Shown piece by piece: positions 1-9,708 of a DNA stretch of 64,000 nt. The stretch is taken from contig NZ_CP092827.1 in assembly GCF_022533585.1 (NCBI RefSeq), positions 2,024,001-2,088,000 of the forward strand, read 5' to 3'. Under the pieces are notes generated by a model. It worked only from the letters and a program-made list of their open reading frames with translations, made no database searches and had not been told where the DNA came from. Origin of the DNA: Pseudomonas sp. LS.1a (lineage in GTDB: Bacteria; Pseudomonadota; Gammaproteobacteria; Pseudomonadales; Pseudomonadaceae). Numbering within the stretch: the first letter of the stretch is position 1; the number at the start of each line of letters is the position of its first letter. The position numbers and the translations under genes were made by a program.

Positions 1-1499
1 TTGCGCGCGGCGGTATCGGCCTGGCCGACCTCGTCGAAGGCCATCACCACCACGGCAGCGCCATAGCGCTTGCACAGGCGGGCATGGTGCTTGAACTGCT
101 CGACGCCTTCCTTCATGGAAATGGAGTTGACGATGCCCTTGCCCTGGATGCATTTCAGGCCGGCTTCGATCACTTCCCACTTGGACGAGTCGATCATGAT
201 CGGCACGCGCGAGATGTCCGGTTCGCCGGCGATCAGGTTGAGGAAACGGACCATGGCGGCCTGGGAGTCGAGCATCCCTTCGTCCATGTTGATGTCGATT
301 ACCTGGGCGCCGGCCTCGACCTGCTGCAGGGCGACTTCCAGGGCTTCGGTGTAGTTCTCTTCACGGATCAGCCGGGCGAACTTGGCGGAGCCGGTGATGT
401 TGGTGCGCTCGCCGACGTTGACGAACAGCGACTGGCGGTCGATGGTGAACGGCTCCAGGCCCGACAGGCGGCAGGCCTTGGCGATTTCCGGAATCTCGCG
501 CGGCTTGTACTTGGCCACGGCCTCGGCGATGGCCTGGATGTGGCCCGGGGTGGTGCCGCAGCAGCCGCCGATGATGTTGAGGAAGCCGCTGGCGGCGAAT
601 TCCTCGACCACCACGGCCATTTCCGCCGGGGTTTCGTCGTATTCACCGAAGGCGTTCGGCAGGCCGGCGTTGGGGTGGGCCGAGACATGGGTGTCGGCCT
701 TGGTTGCCAGCTCTTCCAGGTACGGGCGCAGGTCCTTGGCGCCAAGGGCGCAGTTCAGGCCCACGGAAATCGGCTTGGCGTGGCGCACCGAGTTCCAGAA
801 CGCTTCGGTGGTCTGGCCCGACAGGGTACGGCCCGAGGCGTCGGTGATGGTGCCGGAGATCATGATCGGCAGTTCGATGCCGTCTTCCTCGAACACCTGC
901 TGCACGGCGAAGATCGCCGCCTTGGCGTTGAGGGTGTCGAAAATGGTCTCGATCAGCAGCAGGTCGGCGCCGCCTTCGATCAGGCCGCGGGTAGCCTCGA
1001 TGTAGTTCGTTACCAGCTCATCGAAGGTGACGTTGCGGTAGCCGGGGTCGTTGACGTCCGGGGAAATCGAGCAGGTGCGGCTGGTAGGGCCGAGCACGCC
1101 GGCGACGAAGCGCGGCTTGTCCGGGGTTTCCAGGGTCTTGGCATCGGCCACCTGGCGGGCGATGCGCGCGCCCTCGACGTTCAGCTCGTAAACCAGCGAT
1201 TCCATGCCATAGTCGGCCTGGGAAATCTGCGTGGCGTTGAAGGTGTTGGTTTCGAGAATATCGGCGCCGGCATCCAGGTAGGCCTTCTCGATGGCGGCGA
1301 TCACGTCCGGGCGGCTGAGCAGCAACAGGTCGTTGTTACCCTTGACATCGCTTGGCCAATCGGCGAAACGCGTGCCACGATAGTCGTGTTCCTCGAGGCG
1401 GTAGCTTTGGATCATAGTACCCATGCCGCCGTCGAGGATCAGGATGCGCTCTTTGAGTGCGTTCTGGAGTGCTTGGAGACGAGCGCTGCGGTCGGACAT
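1..1499 (-). CDS. metH: Cobalamin-dependent methionine synthase, N-terminal part (cut by window edge)
   Basis: MetH transfers the methyl group of 5-methyltetrahydrofolate to homocysteine through cobalamin, in the cytoplasm. About 499 codons are present, out of roughly 1,230 usual for the family; the cobalamin and reactivation domains lie outside the window. The protein begins [20 protein letters not shown]. The homocysteine-binding barrel shows the zinc-ligand cysteines in VGLNCALG and [12 protein letters not shown], and the pterin-binding domain starts at [18 protein letters not shown]. The ATG at 1499 is preceded by AGG at a plausible distance. No cobalamin riboswitch is visible in its 5' region, unlike the two transport loci near 54.7 and 58.5 kb. 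The gene diverges from cti. Confidence 0.97.
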   Translation of the reverse strand, partial: MSDRSARLQALQNALKERILILDGGMGTMIQSYRLEEHDYRGTRFADWPSDVKGNNDLLLLSRPDVIAAIEKAYLDAGADILETNTFNATQISQADYGMESLVYELNVEGARIARQVADAKTLETPDKPRFVAGVLGPTSRTCSISPDVNDPGYRNVTFDELVTNYIEATRGLIEGGADLLLIETIFDTLNAKAAIFAVQQVFEEDGIELPIMISGTITDASGRTLSGQTTEAFWNSVRHAKPISVGLNCALGAKDLRPYLEELATKADTHVSAHPNAGLPNAFGEYDETPAEMAVVVEEFAASGFLNIIGGCCGTTPGHIQAIAEAVAKYKPREIPEIAKACRLSGLEPFTIDRQSLFVNVGERTNITGSAKFARLIREENYTEALEVALQQVEAGAQVIDINMDEGMLDSQAAMVRFLNLIAGEPDISRVPIMIDSSKWEVIEAGLKCIQGKGIVNSISMKEGVEQFKHHARLCKRYGAAVVVMAFDEVGQADTAAR

Positions 1500-1683
1500 A
1501 GGAACTACCTGGTCGGGCAAATTTCAGAAGGTGCAGAATCATAACAAAGCTGCGCAGATTTTAGGCACATCGCCCATTTGCATGAAAATGGCTCATGTTG
1601 GGCGGGCGTCGGCAAGGCACGGCACCCCAAGGACGACCAGTCAACAAATCGTGATGGCTTTCAATACCCAGGACTTTCCGCAC

Positions 1684-3984
1684 ATGGTGCATCGTATTCT
1701 TGCCGGCGTTTTCGCCCTGCTCATCAGCAGTGTGGCGTTCGGGCAAGCCCCCCAGTCGAGCCCGGCTGTTTCCTACACCCGGGACATTCAACCGATCTTC
1801 ACCGAGAAATGCGTGGCCTGCCACGCCTGCAACGACGCCGCCTGCCAGCTGAAGCTGGAAAGCCCTGAAGGCGCGGTGCGCGGGGCCAGCAAGGTCCCGG
1901 TGTACCAGGGCGAGCGCAGCAAGGCAGTGCCTACCACGCGGCTGTTCTACGACGCCCACAGCGAGGGCGAATGGCGCAAGAAGGGTTTCTACTCGGTGCT
2001 CGACAACCAGGGCAGCCAGGCCGCGCTGATGGCGCGCATGCTCGAGCTGGGGCACAAGACCCCGCTCACGCCCAACGCCAAGCTGCCCGAGGAAATTGTC
2101 CTGGGCCTGAACCGCAACAACATGTGCCCGTTGCCGCATGAGTTCGATGCCTATGCCGGCGCCCATCCCAAGGAAGGCATGCCGCTGGCGGTGACCGGGC
2201 TGACCGACAAGGAATACGACACCATGCGCCGCTGGCTGGCCGCCGGTGCGCCGGTCGAGTACCAGTCGATCAAGCCGAGCGCGGCCGAAGCCAAGCAGAT
2301 CGCCGACTGGGAAGAGCTGCTCAACCGCCCGGGTTCCACCGAGGCACTGGTTGGCCGTTGGCTGTACGAGCACCTGTTCCTGGCGCATATCTACTTCGTC
2401 GGTGGCGAGCAGGGCCACTTCTTCCAGTGGGTACGTTCGCGCACCCCGAGCGGCCAGCCGGTCGACCTGATCGCCACGCGCCGCCCCAACGACCCGCCGG
2501 GCACCGACTTCTATTACCGGCTGGTCCCGGTGCAGGGCGTGATCGTGCACAAGACGCACATCACCTACCCGATGGGGCCGCAGAAGCTCAAGCGGGTCAA
2601 GCAACTGTTCTATGCCGGTGACTGGCATGCCACTGCACTGCCAGGCTATGGCCCGCGCCACCGGGCCAACCCGTTCGAAACCTTCGAAGCGATCCCGGCA
2701 GTGGCGCGCTACCAGTTCATGCTGGATAACGCCGAGTACTTCGTGCGCACCTTCATCCGTGGCCCGGTATGCCGTGGGCAGATTGCCACTGACGTGATCC
2801 GCGACAACTTCTGGGCATTGTTCCAGGAGCCGGCCCACGACCGCTACATTACCGATGCCAAGTACCGTGGCGAGGCCACGCCGCTGCTGGCCATGCCTGG
2901 GCAGATCGATGACGTGGGCAGCGTGCTGAGTCTTTGGCACGCCTACCGCGACAAGCGCAACGAGTACGAAAAACTGCGTCGCGAAGCCTATGCCGACATG
3001 CCGGCGCCGGGCTGGGCGACGCTGTGGGCCGGTAACGACAACGCGTTGCTGAGCATCTTCCGCCACTTCGACAGCGCCTCGGTGACCAAGGGCCTGATCG
3101 GTGACGTGCCGCTGACCGTGTGGCTGTTCGACTACCCGTTGTTCGAGCGCACCTATTACCAGCTGGCGGTCAACTTCGATGTGTTCGGCAACGTCTCGCA
3201 CCAGTTGCAGACGCGCCTTTACTTCGACCTGATCCGCAACGGCGCCGAGGTCAACTTCCTGCGCCTGATGCCGGCCGACCAGCGCAAGGCGATCCTCGGC
3301 GACTGGTACCAGAACAGCGGCAAGGTGAAGATGTGGATGGATTATGAAGACATCGACACCGACACCCCGAGCGGTATCCAGCTCGACCCGCGCAACCCCA
3401 AGCGCGACTTCGGCCTGAAGCTTCTGCAGCGTACCGGCAGCCTGAATGCCGCGCCTGACCCGATCAACCGCTGCCAGGGCGCGTTCTGTTCACGGCCGCA
3501 GGTGAGCGAAGAGTTCCGCAATGCCGAGCAGTCGCTCAGCCGCCTGGTGTCGCGCCCGGCTGCCGGGTTGAAGGTGATCAACCAGCTGCCCGAAGCGACC
3601 ATGCTGCGCATCGAAGGGCAGGGCGGCCAGCGCCAGGTGTACAGCCTGCTGCGCAACCGCGCGCACAGCAACGTGGCGTTCCTGCTGGGCGAGGCGTACC
3701 GCTACCAGCCGGGGCTGGATACCCTGACCCTGTACCCCGGCGTGCTCAGCAGCTACCCCAACTTCATCTTCAACATCCCGACCAAGGATGTGCCGGAGTT
3801 CGTCGAGGACATGGAGTATGCGAAGAATGATGCGGCGAAGTTCGAGCGTATCGTCATGCGCTGGGGCGTGCGTCGCAGTCACCCTGAGTTCTGGCGCTAC
3901 TTCCATGACCTGAACAGCTTCATCAAGGAAACCGAACCGGTCGAGGCGGGCGTGCTGGACATGAACCGCTACGAGAACCTCTGA
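1684..3984 (+). CDS. cti: Cis/trans fatty acid isomerase
   Basis: Cti is a periplasmic heme protein that converts cis-unsaturated membrane fatty acids to trans isomers, a fast solvent and heat response of Pseudomonas and Vibrio. The 766-residue product starts with a signal peptide (MVHRILAGVFALLISSVAFG). A single c-type heme site CVACH follows in a cysteine-rich stretch (KCVACHACNDAAC) near residue 35. The rest matches the long Cti body, with many His and Trp residues. I chose ATG 1684 because an AGGA lies 10 nt upstream and the signal peptide then begins directly; ATG 1654 would add ten residues without a ribosome binding site. It is transcribed alone and ends before a palindrome pair. Confidence 0.95.
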   Translation: MVHRILAGVFALLISSVAFGQAPQSSPAVSYTRDIQPIFTEKCVACHACNDAACQLKLESPEGAVRGASKVPVYQGERSKAVPTTRLFYDAHSEGEWRKKGFYSVLDNQGSQAALMARMLELGHKTPLTPNAKLPEEIVLGLNRNNMCPLPHEFDAYAGAHPKEGMPLAVTGLTDKEYDTMRRWLAAGAPVEYQSIKPSAAEAKQIADWEELLNRPGSTEALVGRWLYEHLFLAHIYFVGGEQGHFFQWVRSRTPSGQPVDLIATRRPNDPPGTDFYYRLVPVQGVIVHKTHITYPMGPQKLKRVKQLFYAGDWHATALPGYGPRHRANPFETFEAIPAVARYQFMLDNAEYFVRTFIRGPVCRGQIATDVIRDNFWALFQEPAHDRYITDAKYRGEATPLLAMPGQIDDVGSVLSLWHAYRDKRNEYEKLRREAYADMPAPGWATLWAGNDNALLSIFRHFDSASVTKGLIGDVPLTVWLFDYPLFERTYYQLAVNFDVFGNVSHQLQTRLYFDLIRNGAEVNFLRLMPADQRKAILGDWYQNSGKVKMWMDYEDIDTDTPSGIQLDPRNPKRDFGLKLLQRTGSLNAAPDPINRCQGAFCSRPQVSEEFRNAEQSLSRLVSRPAAGLKVINQLPEATMLRIEGQGGQRQVYSLLRNRAHSNVAFLLGEAYRYQPGLDTLTLYPGVLSSYPNFIFNIPTKDVPEFVEDMEYAKNDAAKFERIVMRWGVRRSHPEFWRYFHDLNSFIKETEPVEAGVLDMNRYENL

Positions 3985-4070
3985 TCGGTCGGGCTGACCT
4001 TTCCGATTACCCTGCGGTCGGACTTGCTGGGTGGTCCTGATCGATTGCAAGGGGGCTGCTTTGCAGCCCT

Positions 4071-4150
4071 TCGCGGCTAAACCCGCTCCCACAGGTATTG
4101 CGCAACGCTCGAGCTCAGCGCTAACCCTGTGGGAGCGGGTTTACCCGCGA
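4071..4150. repeat. REP pair (P. putida-type inverted palindromes)
   Basis: Two inverted copies of the REP unit face each other: TCGCGGCTAAACCCGCTCC followed by CACAGG at 4071-4095, and CCTGTGGGAGCGGGTTTACC followed by CGCGA at 4126-4150. Each is itself an imperfect palindrome. They lie in the 235-bp gap between cti and the acyltransferase gene; nothing else was recognised there. Confidence 0.85.
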
Positions 4151-4219
4151 ACGAGCGCGTAGCGCTCGCCCCTGCATCCGAGCCTGGGCCTCAATGCACC
4201 GGCAATCGCAGGGTACTCC

Positions 4220-5254
4220 ATGCTGTATTCGCTTCAGGCACTGCGGGCGTTCGCCGCCTGGGTGGTGGTCTGCCACCATTTCATGCAGATCTTCTTCGAC
4301 TTCCATGCCACCGGCCCCATCGGCCAACTGCTCACCGACCGCGGCGCCGCAGGCGTCGATATCTTCTTCGTCATCAGCGGGCTGGTCATCTACCTGTCGA
4401 CCTGCGACAAAGCCATCGAGCCCCGCCAGTTCCTGCTCAACCGGGCACTGCGTATCGTCCCGGCCTACTGGTTCTACACGGCGCTGATGGCAACCCTGCT
4501 GCTGGCCTTCAGCCAGTGGCTGCCGCACCAGGCATTCACCTGGCACCACCTGCTGTTGTCGCTGCTGTTCATCCCGGCGGAAAACCCTGGTGGCTACGGC
4601 TTGTACCCGACCCTGAACGTGGGCTGGACGCTGAACTTCGAGATGTTCTTCTACCTGCTGTTCGGCCTGGCTTTACTGGTGCGCCAGCGTCATCAGCAGC
4701 TACTGGTCACCGCCGCACTGCTGCTGGCCAGCGAGGTACTGGGCCGGCTGGGCGTGCTCAGCCGCTTCTACAGCAACGACATCATCTACGAGTTCCTGCT
4801 CGGCATCGGCCTGGGCGTGCTGCACCGTCGCGGGCTGATTCGCCATGGCCGCTGGCTGCCGTTGGCGTTGCTGGCGGTGGCAGGCCTGGCCATCTACCAC
4901 CTGGACGCTTCCCGGCGTTTGCTGCACTGGGGCGTGCCGAGTGCAATGATCGTGCTGGCCTTCGTCGCCCTGGAGCCGCTGCTGCGCGGTAACCGGCTGC
5001 TCAAGGCGCTGGGCGACTGTTCGTACTCGGTGTACCTGATCCATGTGCTGGTGTTGTATGCCGGCTGGTTCGCCAGCCAGCGCCTGCAGTTGAACCCATA
5101 CCTGGTGTTCGCCCTGTGCGTGCCGTCCATTGGACTAATGTCGTGGTTCAGCTACCAGTGGCTGGAGCGCGGCCTGTACCGGCGCATGCAGGCCTGGCTG
5201 GCGGCGCCACGGGGGCAGCCCCCTGAATATGCGCTTTCCCGAGTCAAATACTAG
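4220..5254 (+). CDS. Acyltransferase 3 family membrane protein (OafA-like)
   Basis: This 344-residue polytopic inner-membrane protein belongs to the acyltransferase 3 family, which O-acylates surface sugars or lipids. Supporting features are the N-terminal LQALRAFAAWVVVCHHF motif with the conserved Arg and paired His, the IFFVISGLVIYLS segment, the basic FLLNRALRIVPAYWF turn, and about ten hydrophobic segments ending in a membrane helix near FSYQWLERGLYRR. An AGGG six bases before ATG 4220 supports the start. It has no partner gene: cti lies upstream across a REP pair and nfuA starts 58 bp downstream. The acyl acceptor cannot be read from the sequence; O-antigen, an exopolysaccharide or a membrane lipid are all possible. 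Confidence 0.85.
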   Translation: MLYSLQALRAFAAWVVVCHHFMQIFFDFHATGPIGQLLTDRGAAGVDIFFVISGLVIYLSTCDKAIEPRQFLLNRALRIVPAYWFYTALMATLLLAFSQWLPHQAFTWHHLLLSLLFIPAENPGGYGLYPTLNVGWTLNFEMFFYLLFGLALLVRQRHQQLLVTAALLLASEVLGRLGVLSRFYSNDIIYEFLLGIGLGVLHRRGLIRHGRWLPLALLAVAGLAIYHLDASRRLLHWGVPSAMIVLAFVALEPLLRGNRLLKALGDCSYSVYLIHVLVLYAGWFASQRLQLNPYLVFALCVPSIGLMSWFSYQWLERGLYRRMQAWLAAPRGQPPEYALSRVKY

Positions 5255-5303
5255 GACTTTGTTCGAAGGCCGGGTTGGCGTACACTTGGCCGCAAGTCTG
5301 TGA

Positions 5304-5897
<594 letters not shown>

Positions 5898-6118
5898 GGC
5901 TGACGCGCTCCTACAGGGATCGCGTTGAACCCACTTCCTTAGCAACAAAGTGTTACTGTTTCAATCCCTGCGACAACAGGCCGCAGCCCGTATTCAAAGG
6001 GCTGCAGCCGATCCTCGCCTTCGTCGGGTAGAACCCCTCGGGGTGTCGTGCCAGAATGCCCCGGTTTTTCGACCGGCCCGTCCCGAGGGCCGGCACCTTC
6101 CCTGTAAAGGATGGTTTC

Positions 6119-6727
6119 ATGAATGATCTGTATACCCGGCGCGCAGTTGTCGCCGGGATGGGCGTTCTCGGGCTTGGCCTGCTGGCAGGCTGCAGCCCGG
6201 CCCGGGGGCTCGAGTTCAAGCACGGCAAGAACATGAGCAACGAAATCCTTGGGCGCAAGTTCAGCCTCAAGGATACCCAAGGCAATGTGCGCACCCTGTC
6301 GAGTTTCTACGGCAGCATGCCGATGATCTTCTTCGGTTTCACCCAGTGCCCGGCGGTGTGCCCGACTACCCTGGCGCGCGCGGCGCAAATCCGCCAGCTG
6401 CTGCGCGGCCGCGATCGCGACCTGTTCCAGGTGGTGCTGATTACCCTGGACCCGGAGCGCGACACCCCCGAAGTGCTCGATGCCTACGTCAAGGCGTTCG
6501 ACCCGTCGTTCACCGCGCTGACCGGCACCCCCGAGGAGATCGCTGCGGTGGCCAAGGAATTCAAGGTGTTCTACGAGAAAGTCCCGGCCGGTGATACCTA
6601 TACCGTCTCTCACTCGTCCACCAGCTACGTCTACGATACGCGTGGCACCCTGCGCCTGAGCCTGGGCCATTCCCTGACTGCAAAGGAATGCGCCGAAGAC
6701 CTGGTCACCCTGATGGAGATCTGCTGA
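6119..6727 (+). CDS. SCO1/SenC-family copper chaperone lipoprotein
   Basis: SCO proteins have a thioredoxin fold and help load copper into the CuA centre of cytochrome oxidase. This 202-residue product starts MNDLYTRRAVVAGMGVLGLG and continues with a lipobox (LLAGC), so it should be a membrane-anchored periplasmic lipoprotein. The copper-site motif CPAVCP is present in FFGFTQCPAVCPTTLA, as is the conserved distal histidine in TVSHSSTSYVYD. The ATG at 6119 has an AAAGGA upstream; the 21 residues in frame before it do not look coding. Its stop codon directly abuts the start of the PCuAC gene, so the two are a translationally coupled copper-delivery pair. Confidence 0.92.
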   Translation: MNDLYTRRAVVAGMGVLGLGLLAGCSPARGLEFKHGKNMSNEILGRKFSLKDTQGNVRTLSSFYGSMPMIFFGFTQCPAVCPTTLARAAQIRQLLRGRDRDLFQVVLITLDPERDTPEVLDAYVKAFDPSFTALTGTPEEIAAVAKEFKVFYEKVPAGDTYTVSHSSTSYVYDTRGTLRLSLGHSLTAKECAEDLVTLMEIC

Positions 6728-7210
6728 ATGTCGATACAACCGATCAAGCACGGCCTGGCTGCCCTGGTCCTGATGGGCCTGGCGCTGCCGGCCCTGGCCC
6801 AGACCACCGTGAGCGATGCCTGGGTCCGTGCGACTGTGCCGCACCAGCAGTCCACCGGTGCCTTCATGATCCTGACCGCCAGCAGCGACAGCAAACTGGT
6901 GGCCGTGGCTTCGCCCGTGGCCAAGACCGTGCAGGTGCACGAGATGACCATGAATGGCGACGTGATGGGCATGCGTGAGGTCAAGGCGGTCGAGTTGCCA
7001 GCCGGCAAGGCGGTGACCCTCGACCCGAATAGCCTGCATGTGATGCTGATGGGCCTGAACAACCAGGTGAAGGAAGGCGACAAAGTGCCGCTGACCCTGA
7101 CCATCGAGGATGCCAAGGGGGCCAAGGAAACCCTGGACGTGCAGGCCGACGTGCGTGCGCTCAACGCCGAGGCGGGCGGTGGGCATGATCACATGCACAT
7201 GAAGCACTGA
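6728..7210 (+). CDS. Periplasmic copper chaperone, PCu(A)C family
   Basis: PCuAC proteins bind Cu(I) in the periplasm and work with SCO proteins in metalating cytochrome oxidase. The 160-residue product has a cleavable signal peptide (LAALVLMGLALPALAQ) and then the mature start TTVSDAWVRATVPHQQSTG. The Cu(I) ligands follow the family pattern: His-Met in VQVHEMTMNGDVMGMREV and His-Met in SLHVMLMGL. The C-terminus HDHMHMKH is an added His/Met metal-binding tail. The start codon follows the SCO stop codon with no spacer. A G+C-rich hairpin 14 bp after the stop probably ends the transcript. Confidence 0.93.
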   Translation: MSIQPIKHGLAALVLMGLALPALAQTTVSDAWVRATVPHQQSTGAFMILTASSDSKLVAVASPVAKTVQVHEMTMNGDVMGMREVKAVELPAGKAVTLDPNSLHVMLMGLNNQVKEGDKVPLTLTIEDAKGAKETLDVQADVRALNAEAGGGHDHMHMKH

Positions 7211-7224
7211 CAGGCTGAACCCTT

Positions 7225-7243
7225 CAGGGCGCTTTGCGCCCTG
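7225..7243. terminator. Hairpin after the SCO/PCuAC operon
   Basis: CAGGGCGC-TTT-GCGCCCTG forms a perfect 8-bp stem 14 bp past the PCuAC stop and ahead of a convergent small gene. There is no clear U tract. It runs directly into a half REP unit (CTGTGGGAGCGGG, 7241-7253). Confidence 0.55.
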
Positions 7244-7265
7244 TGGGAGCGGGCCCATATTTCAA

Positions 7266-7493
7266 TCAGCTGCGAAACCTGGGCAGCGGCCTGTCGAGGG
7301 TCAGCGAGGTCAAGGTCTTGCGGACCTGGGCCTCGTCGGCCTCCAGGGCCTTGAGACTTGCGCGGATCTTGCCGGCGGCGGGCACGTCGCCCTGCCGGTC
7401 GATCCAGTCGGCTATCTCCTTGCAGGCACTGCTCAGGCAGGCCTGGCGCTGGTTCATCAGCGACAGGAGGGTGGTGAGCTCTCTTTCGGACAT
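7266..7493 (-). CDS. Conserved small hypothetical protein
   Basis: This 75-residue cytoplasmic protein begins MSERELTTLLSLMNQRQACL and is mostly predicted helix, with no signal peptide or membrane segment. ATG 7493 is chosen because GGAGGA lies seven bases upstream; an in-frame ATG five codons earlier is weaker. The sequence (RASLKALEADEAQVRKTLTS) suggests a short helical hairpin or coiled coil. I do not recognise a functional family. It lies between the copper-chaperone operon (convergent) and the AraC regulator gene (same strand, 72 bp upstream), and may be transcribed from that upstream operon. Confidence 0.65.
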   Translation of the reverse strand: MSERELTTLLSLMNQRQACLSSACKEIADWIDRQGDVPAAGKIRASLKALEADEAQVRKTLTSLTLDRPLPRFRS

Positions 7494-7565
7494 GGCAGGA
7501 TCCTCCATTCAGCCTTGTCAGTGTAGCAGTGGCTGGCCGGCCTGCCTGAGGCCGGCTGTCGCAGT

Positions 7566-8399
7566 TCAGCCCTGCAGGCAGGCGCTGCGATAGGCCCCTG
7601 GCGTCACCCCGTAGGCCTGCTTGAACTGCCGGCTCAAATGGCTCTGGTCGGCAAAGCCCAGGTCGAACGCCACCTCCGAGGCCGCCCAGCCACGCTTGAG
7701 CATTTCCCGCGCACGGGCCAGGCGCCGCTGCTTCAGCCAGGCATGCGGCGGCAGGCCAGTGGCCTGGCGGAATACCCGGGCAAAATGGAACGGCGACAGG
7801 TTGACCGCCGCCGCCAGGGTTTCGAGCGAGGGCGGGTCGGCCAGCTGGCTTTCCAGCAGTTCGCGGGCGCGGGCCACGGCCAGCGGTTCGTGGCCGGGGG
7901 CCGCAGGTTCGGCGCATTGCCCGTGGCGCTGCACCAGGGCCAGCACTGCCTGGCGCCAGGCGGTCTGTTGCTGCAGGGCGCTGGCGCCTGCTTCGGACAG
8001 CTGGTGCAACTGGCTGAAGGCGCTGGCCAGGGCCGGGTCGTTGATCACGCTGTCCTTGAAGCGGGGCATGCCGTGGCGGCCCAGTTCCAGTTCGTCGAGC
8101 ACCCCGGTTACCCGCTCGTGCTCCGGGTAGAAGCCGCGGTAGCGCCAGCCCGCTTCGTGGGCGGTAGCGCCGGTGTGCAGCTCGTCGGGGTTGATCAGCA
8201 CCATGCTGCCGACCGGCGCCAGGTGCTCGCTACCGCGATGCCAGAAGCGCTGGGCGCCCGACTCGATCACGGTGAACACATAGCCTTCATGCACATGCGG
8301 GGCGAACCGCTGCTGGAAGTAGCGCGCGTGCAGCATTTCGACGTCGCCAAGTGCCGGCGCCTGCCAGAGGTGTGTCTGCTCGCGCAGGGGCGTGCTCAT
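7566..8399 (-). CDS. AraC-family transcriptional regulator (cupin type)
   Basis: The 277-residue product has an N-terminal AraC-type cupin ligand domain (HVHEGYVFTVIESGAQRF, VLINPDELHTG) and a C-terminal pair of helix-turn-helix motifs (SLETLAAAVNLSPFHFARVF and EVAFDLGFADQSHLSRQFK). Its ATG overlaps the stop codon of azlD (ATGA), so it is the third gene of an azlC-azlD-regulator operon. The context suggests it controls branched-chain or other amino-acid export, perhaps its own operon. The effector is not evident. A longer open frame to 8726 overlaps azlD and is not coding. Confidence 0.9.
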   Translation of the reverse strand: MSTPLREQTHLWQAPALGDVEMLHARYFQQRFAPHVHEGYVFTVIESGAQRFWHRGSEHLAPVGSMVLINPDELHTGATAHEAGWRYRGFYPEHERVTGVLDELELGRHGMPRFKDSVINDPALASAFSQLHQLSEAGASALQQQTAWRQAVLALVQRHGQCAEPAAPGHEPLAVARARELLESQLADPPSLETLAAAVNLSPFHFARVFRQATGLPPHAWLKQRRLARAREMLKRGWAASEVAFDLGFADQSHLSRQFKQAYGVTPGAYRSACLQG

Positions 8400-8710
8400 G
8401 CCAGCCAGCTGCGCAGGAGGAAGAAGATCAACATGCTCACCAGCATGCTCAGCAACACGCTGCGGGTCAACAGCACCAGGGCGATGGCCACCAGTGAACC
8501 CAGCAAGTAGGGGTTGAGCAGGCTCAGGTTCAGCTGGTGGTCGGGCATGAAGATGATAGGGCCACAGATGGCGGTGAGCATGCCCGGCACGGCAAAACCG
8601 AGGAACTGCCGGGCGTTGGAGCTCAGGCGCATGGGCAGGCGCGGCTCCAGGAACGCATAGCGGTTGAGGAATACGATGGCACCCATGGCGAAAATCAGGA
8701 TCCAGGTCAT
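8396..8710 (-). CDS. azlD: AzlD-family small subunit of amino-acid exporter
   Basis: AzlD is the small membrane partner of AzlC; together they export branched-chain amino acids or analogues (YgaH/YgaZ and BrnE/BrnF in other bacteria). The 104-residue product has four hydrophobic helices (MTWILIFAMGAIVFLNRYAF at the start, LVAIALVLLTRSVLL and LVSMLIFFLLRSWL at the end) and the family's FLGFAVPGMLTAICGP segment. Both ends overlap neighbours by four bases: its ATG overlaps the azlC stop and its TGA overlaps the start of the AraC gene. Confidence 0.9.
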   Translation of the reverse strand: MTWILIFAMGAIVFLNRYAFLEPRLPMRLSSNARQFLGFAVPGMLTAICGPIIFMPDHQLNLSLLNPYLLGSLVAIALVLLTRSVLLSMLVSMLIFFLLRSWLA

Positions 8711-9399
8711 GCGCGGGCTCCGGCAAATTTCTGGCAGATGAAGCCGGCGCTCATGCCCAGCAGGCCTGCGGCCACCAGGGCGGTCTCCCAGTGCCAGTAG
8801 CTGAACAGCACCGAGCAGAATAGCGACACGGCTACGCACACCACTGTGGCCAGGTTGCGTACCAGCGGGGCGATCAGGGCGACGAAGGTGGCGACGATGG
8901 AGAAGTCCAGGCCGAACTGGTCCAGGTGTGGAATGTTCTGGCCTAACAGGATGCCGGCCAGAGTGAACAGGTTCCAGGCGACATAGAAGGTCAGGCCCAC
9001 CCCCAGGGCGTACCAGCGGTTGAACTGCTGCTGGTCGTACTGGCTGGTCAGGGCGAAGAACTCGTCGGTCAGCAGGAAGCCCAGGCCCAGCCTCCAGCGC
9101 AGCGGCTGGCTGGACAGTACCGGGCGCATCGACAGACCGTACAACAGGTGCTGCGAGGTCAGCAGCAGCGTGGTCAACAGGATCGACGCCAGGTTGGCGC
9201 CGCCCTTGAGCATGCCGATGGCCACCAGTTGCGCGGCACCGGCGAAGACGATGGCCGACAGCCCTTGCCCTTGCCAGGCACTGAGGCTGGCCTCGATGGC
9301 CATGGAACCGGCCAGCAGGCCCCAGGGCGCGACGGCCAGGGACAACGGGAGAATGGCGATGGCGCCGTGGAGGAAGGCTTGGCGAGCGATGTGGGGCAT
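8707..9399 (-). CDS. azlC: AzlC-family large subunit of amino-acid exporter
   Basis: The 230-residue inner-membrane protein has the AzlC/YgaZ signature: an N-terminal GAIAILPLSLAVAPWGLLAG, then SAIVFAGAAQLVAIGML, and LLTDEFFALTSQY in the middle loop. It pairs with AzlD to export branched-chain amino acids. The start MPHIARQAFLHG at 9399 matches family starts; an upstream in-frame ATG at 9480 would add 27 residues resembling non-coding DNA. It is the first gene of the azlC-azlD-araC operon. The promoter region overlaps the gap that holds a REP pair. Confidence 0.9.
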   Translation of the reverse strand: MPHIARQAFLHGAIAILPLSLAVAPWGLLAGSMAIEASLSAWQGQGLSAIVFAGAAQLVAIGMLKGGANLASILLTTLLLTSQHLLYGLSMRPVLSSQPLRWRLGLGFLLTDEFFALTSQYDQQQFNRWYALGVGLTFYVAWNLFTLAGILLGQNIPHLDQFGLDFSIVATFVALIAPLVRNLATVVCVAVSLFCSVLFSYWHWETALVAAGLLGMSAGFICQKFAGARA

Positions 9400-9528
9400 G
9401 GTGGCTGCAGTGCGTGTACGTGGTAGGCCAGCATGCCAGACGGGGCGGGGGATGGCTTGAACGATCTTGCTGGTCTCCACCTTGTGGGAGCAACTGTCTT
9501 GCTCAAGATTTCAAGGCGCACGCGGTCA

Positions 9529-9615
9529 CTGTGGGAGCGGGCTTGCCCGCGAACACCGGCGAAGCCGGTGCCATGCACCACGTTGGATTCTTCGCGGCTA
9601 AAGCCGCTCCCACAG
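9529..9615. repeat. REP pair in the azlC upstream gap
   Basis: Units at 9529-9552 (CTGTGGGAGCGGGCTTGCCC then GCGA) and 9591-9615 (TTCGCGGCTAAAGCCGCTCC then CACAG) are inverted. Between them lies a small hairpin, CACCGGCGAAGCCGGTG. This pair is the only structure recognised in the 309-bp gap at 9400-9708. Confidence 0.8.
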
Positions 9616-9708
9616 GGTGCGCGGACTGCTTGCCATTTCAGTTCTCTACGCGACAGCGCAGCCCTAAGGGCTGGGCCATCTCCCACAAAGGATCGCGACG
9701 GGTGAGGG

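Noticed and set aside
84..1544. 486-codon open frame on the plus strand opposite metH
   Set aside because: MetH motifs are unambiguous on the other strand, and the plus-strand product shows no recognisable domain.
1500..1683. Cobalamin or SAH riboswitch in the metH/cti gap
   Set aside because: No B12 box, no CCCGCAAC motif and no recognisable SAH aptamer could be found.
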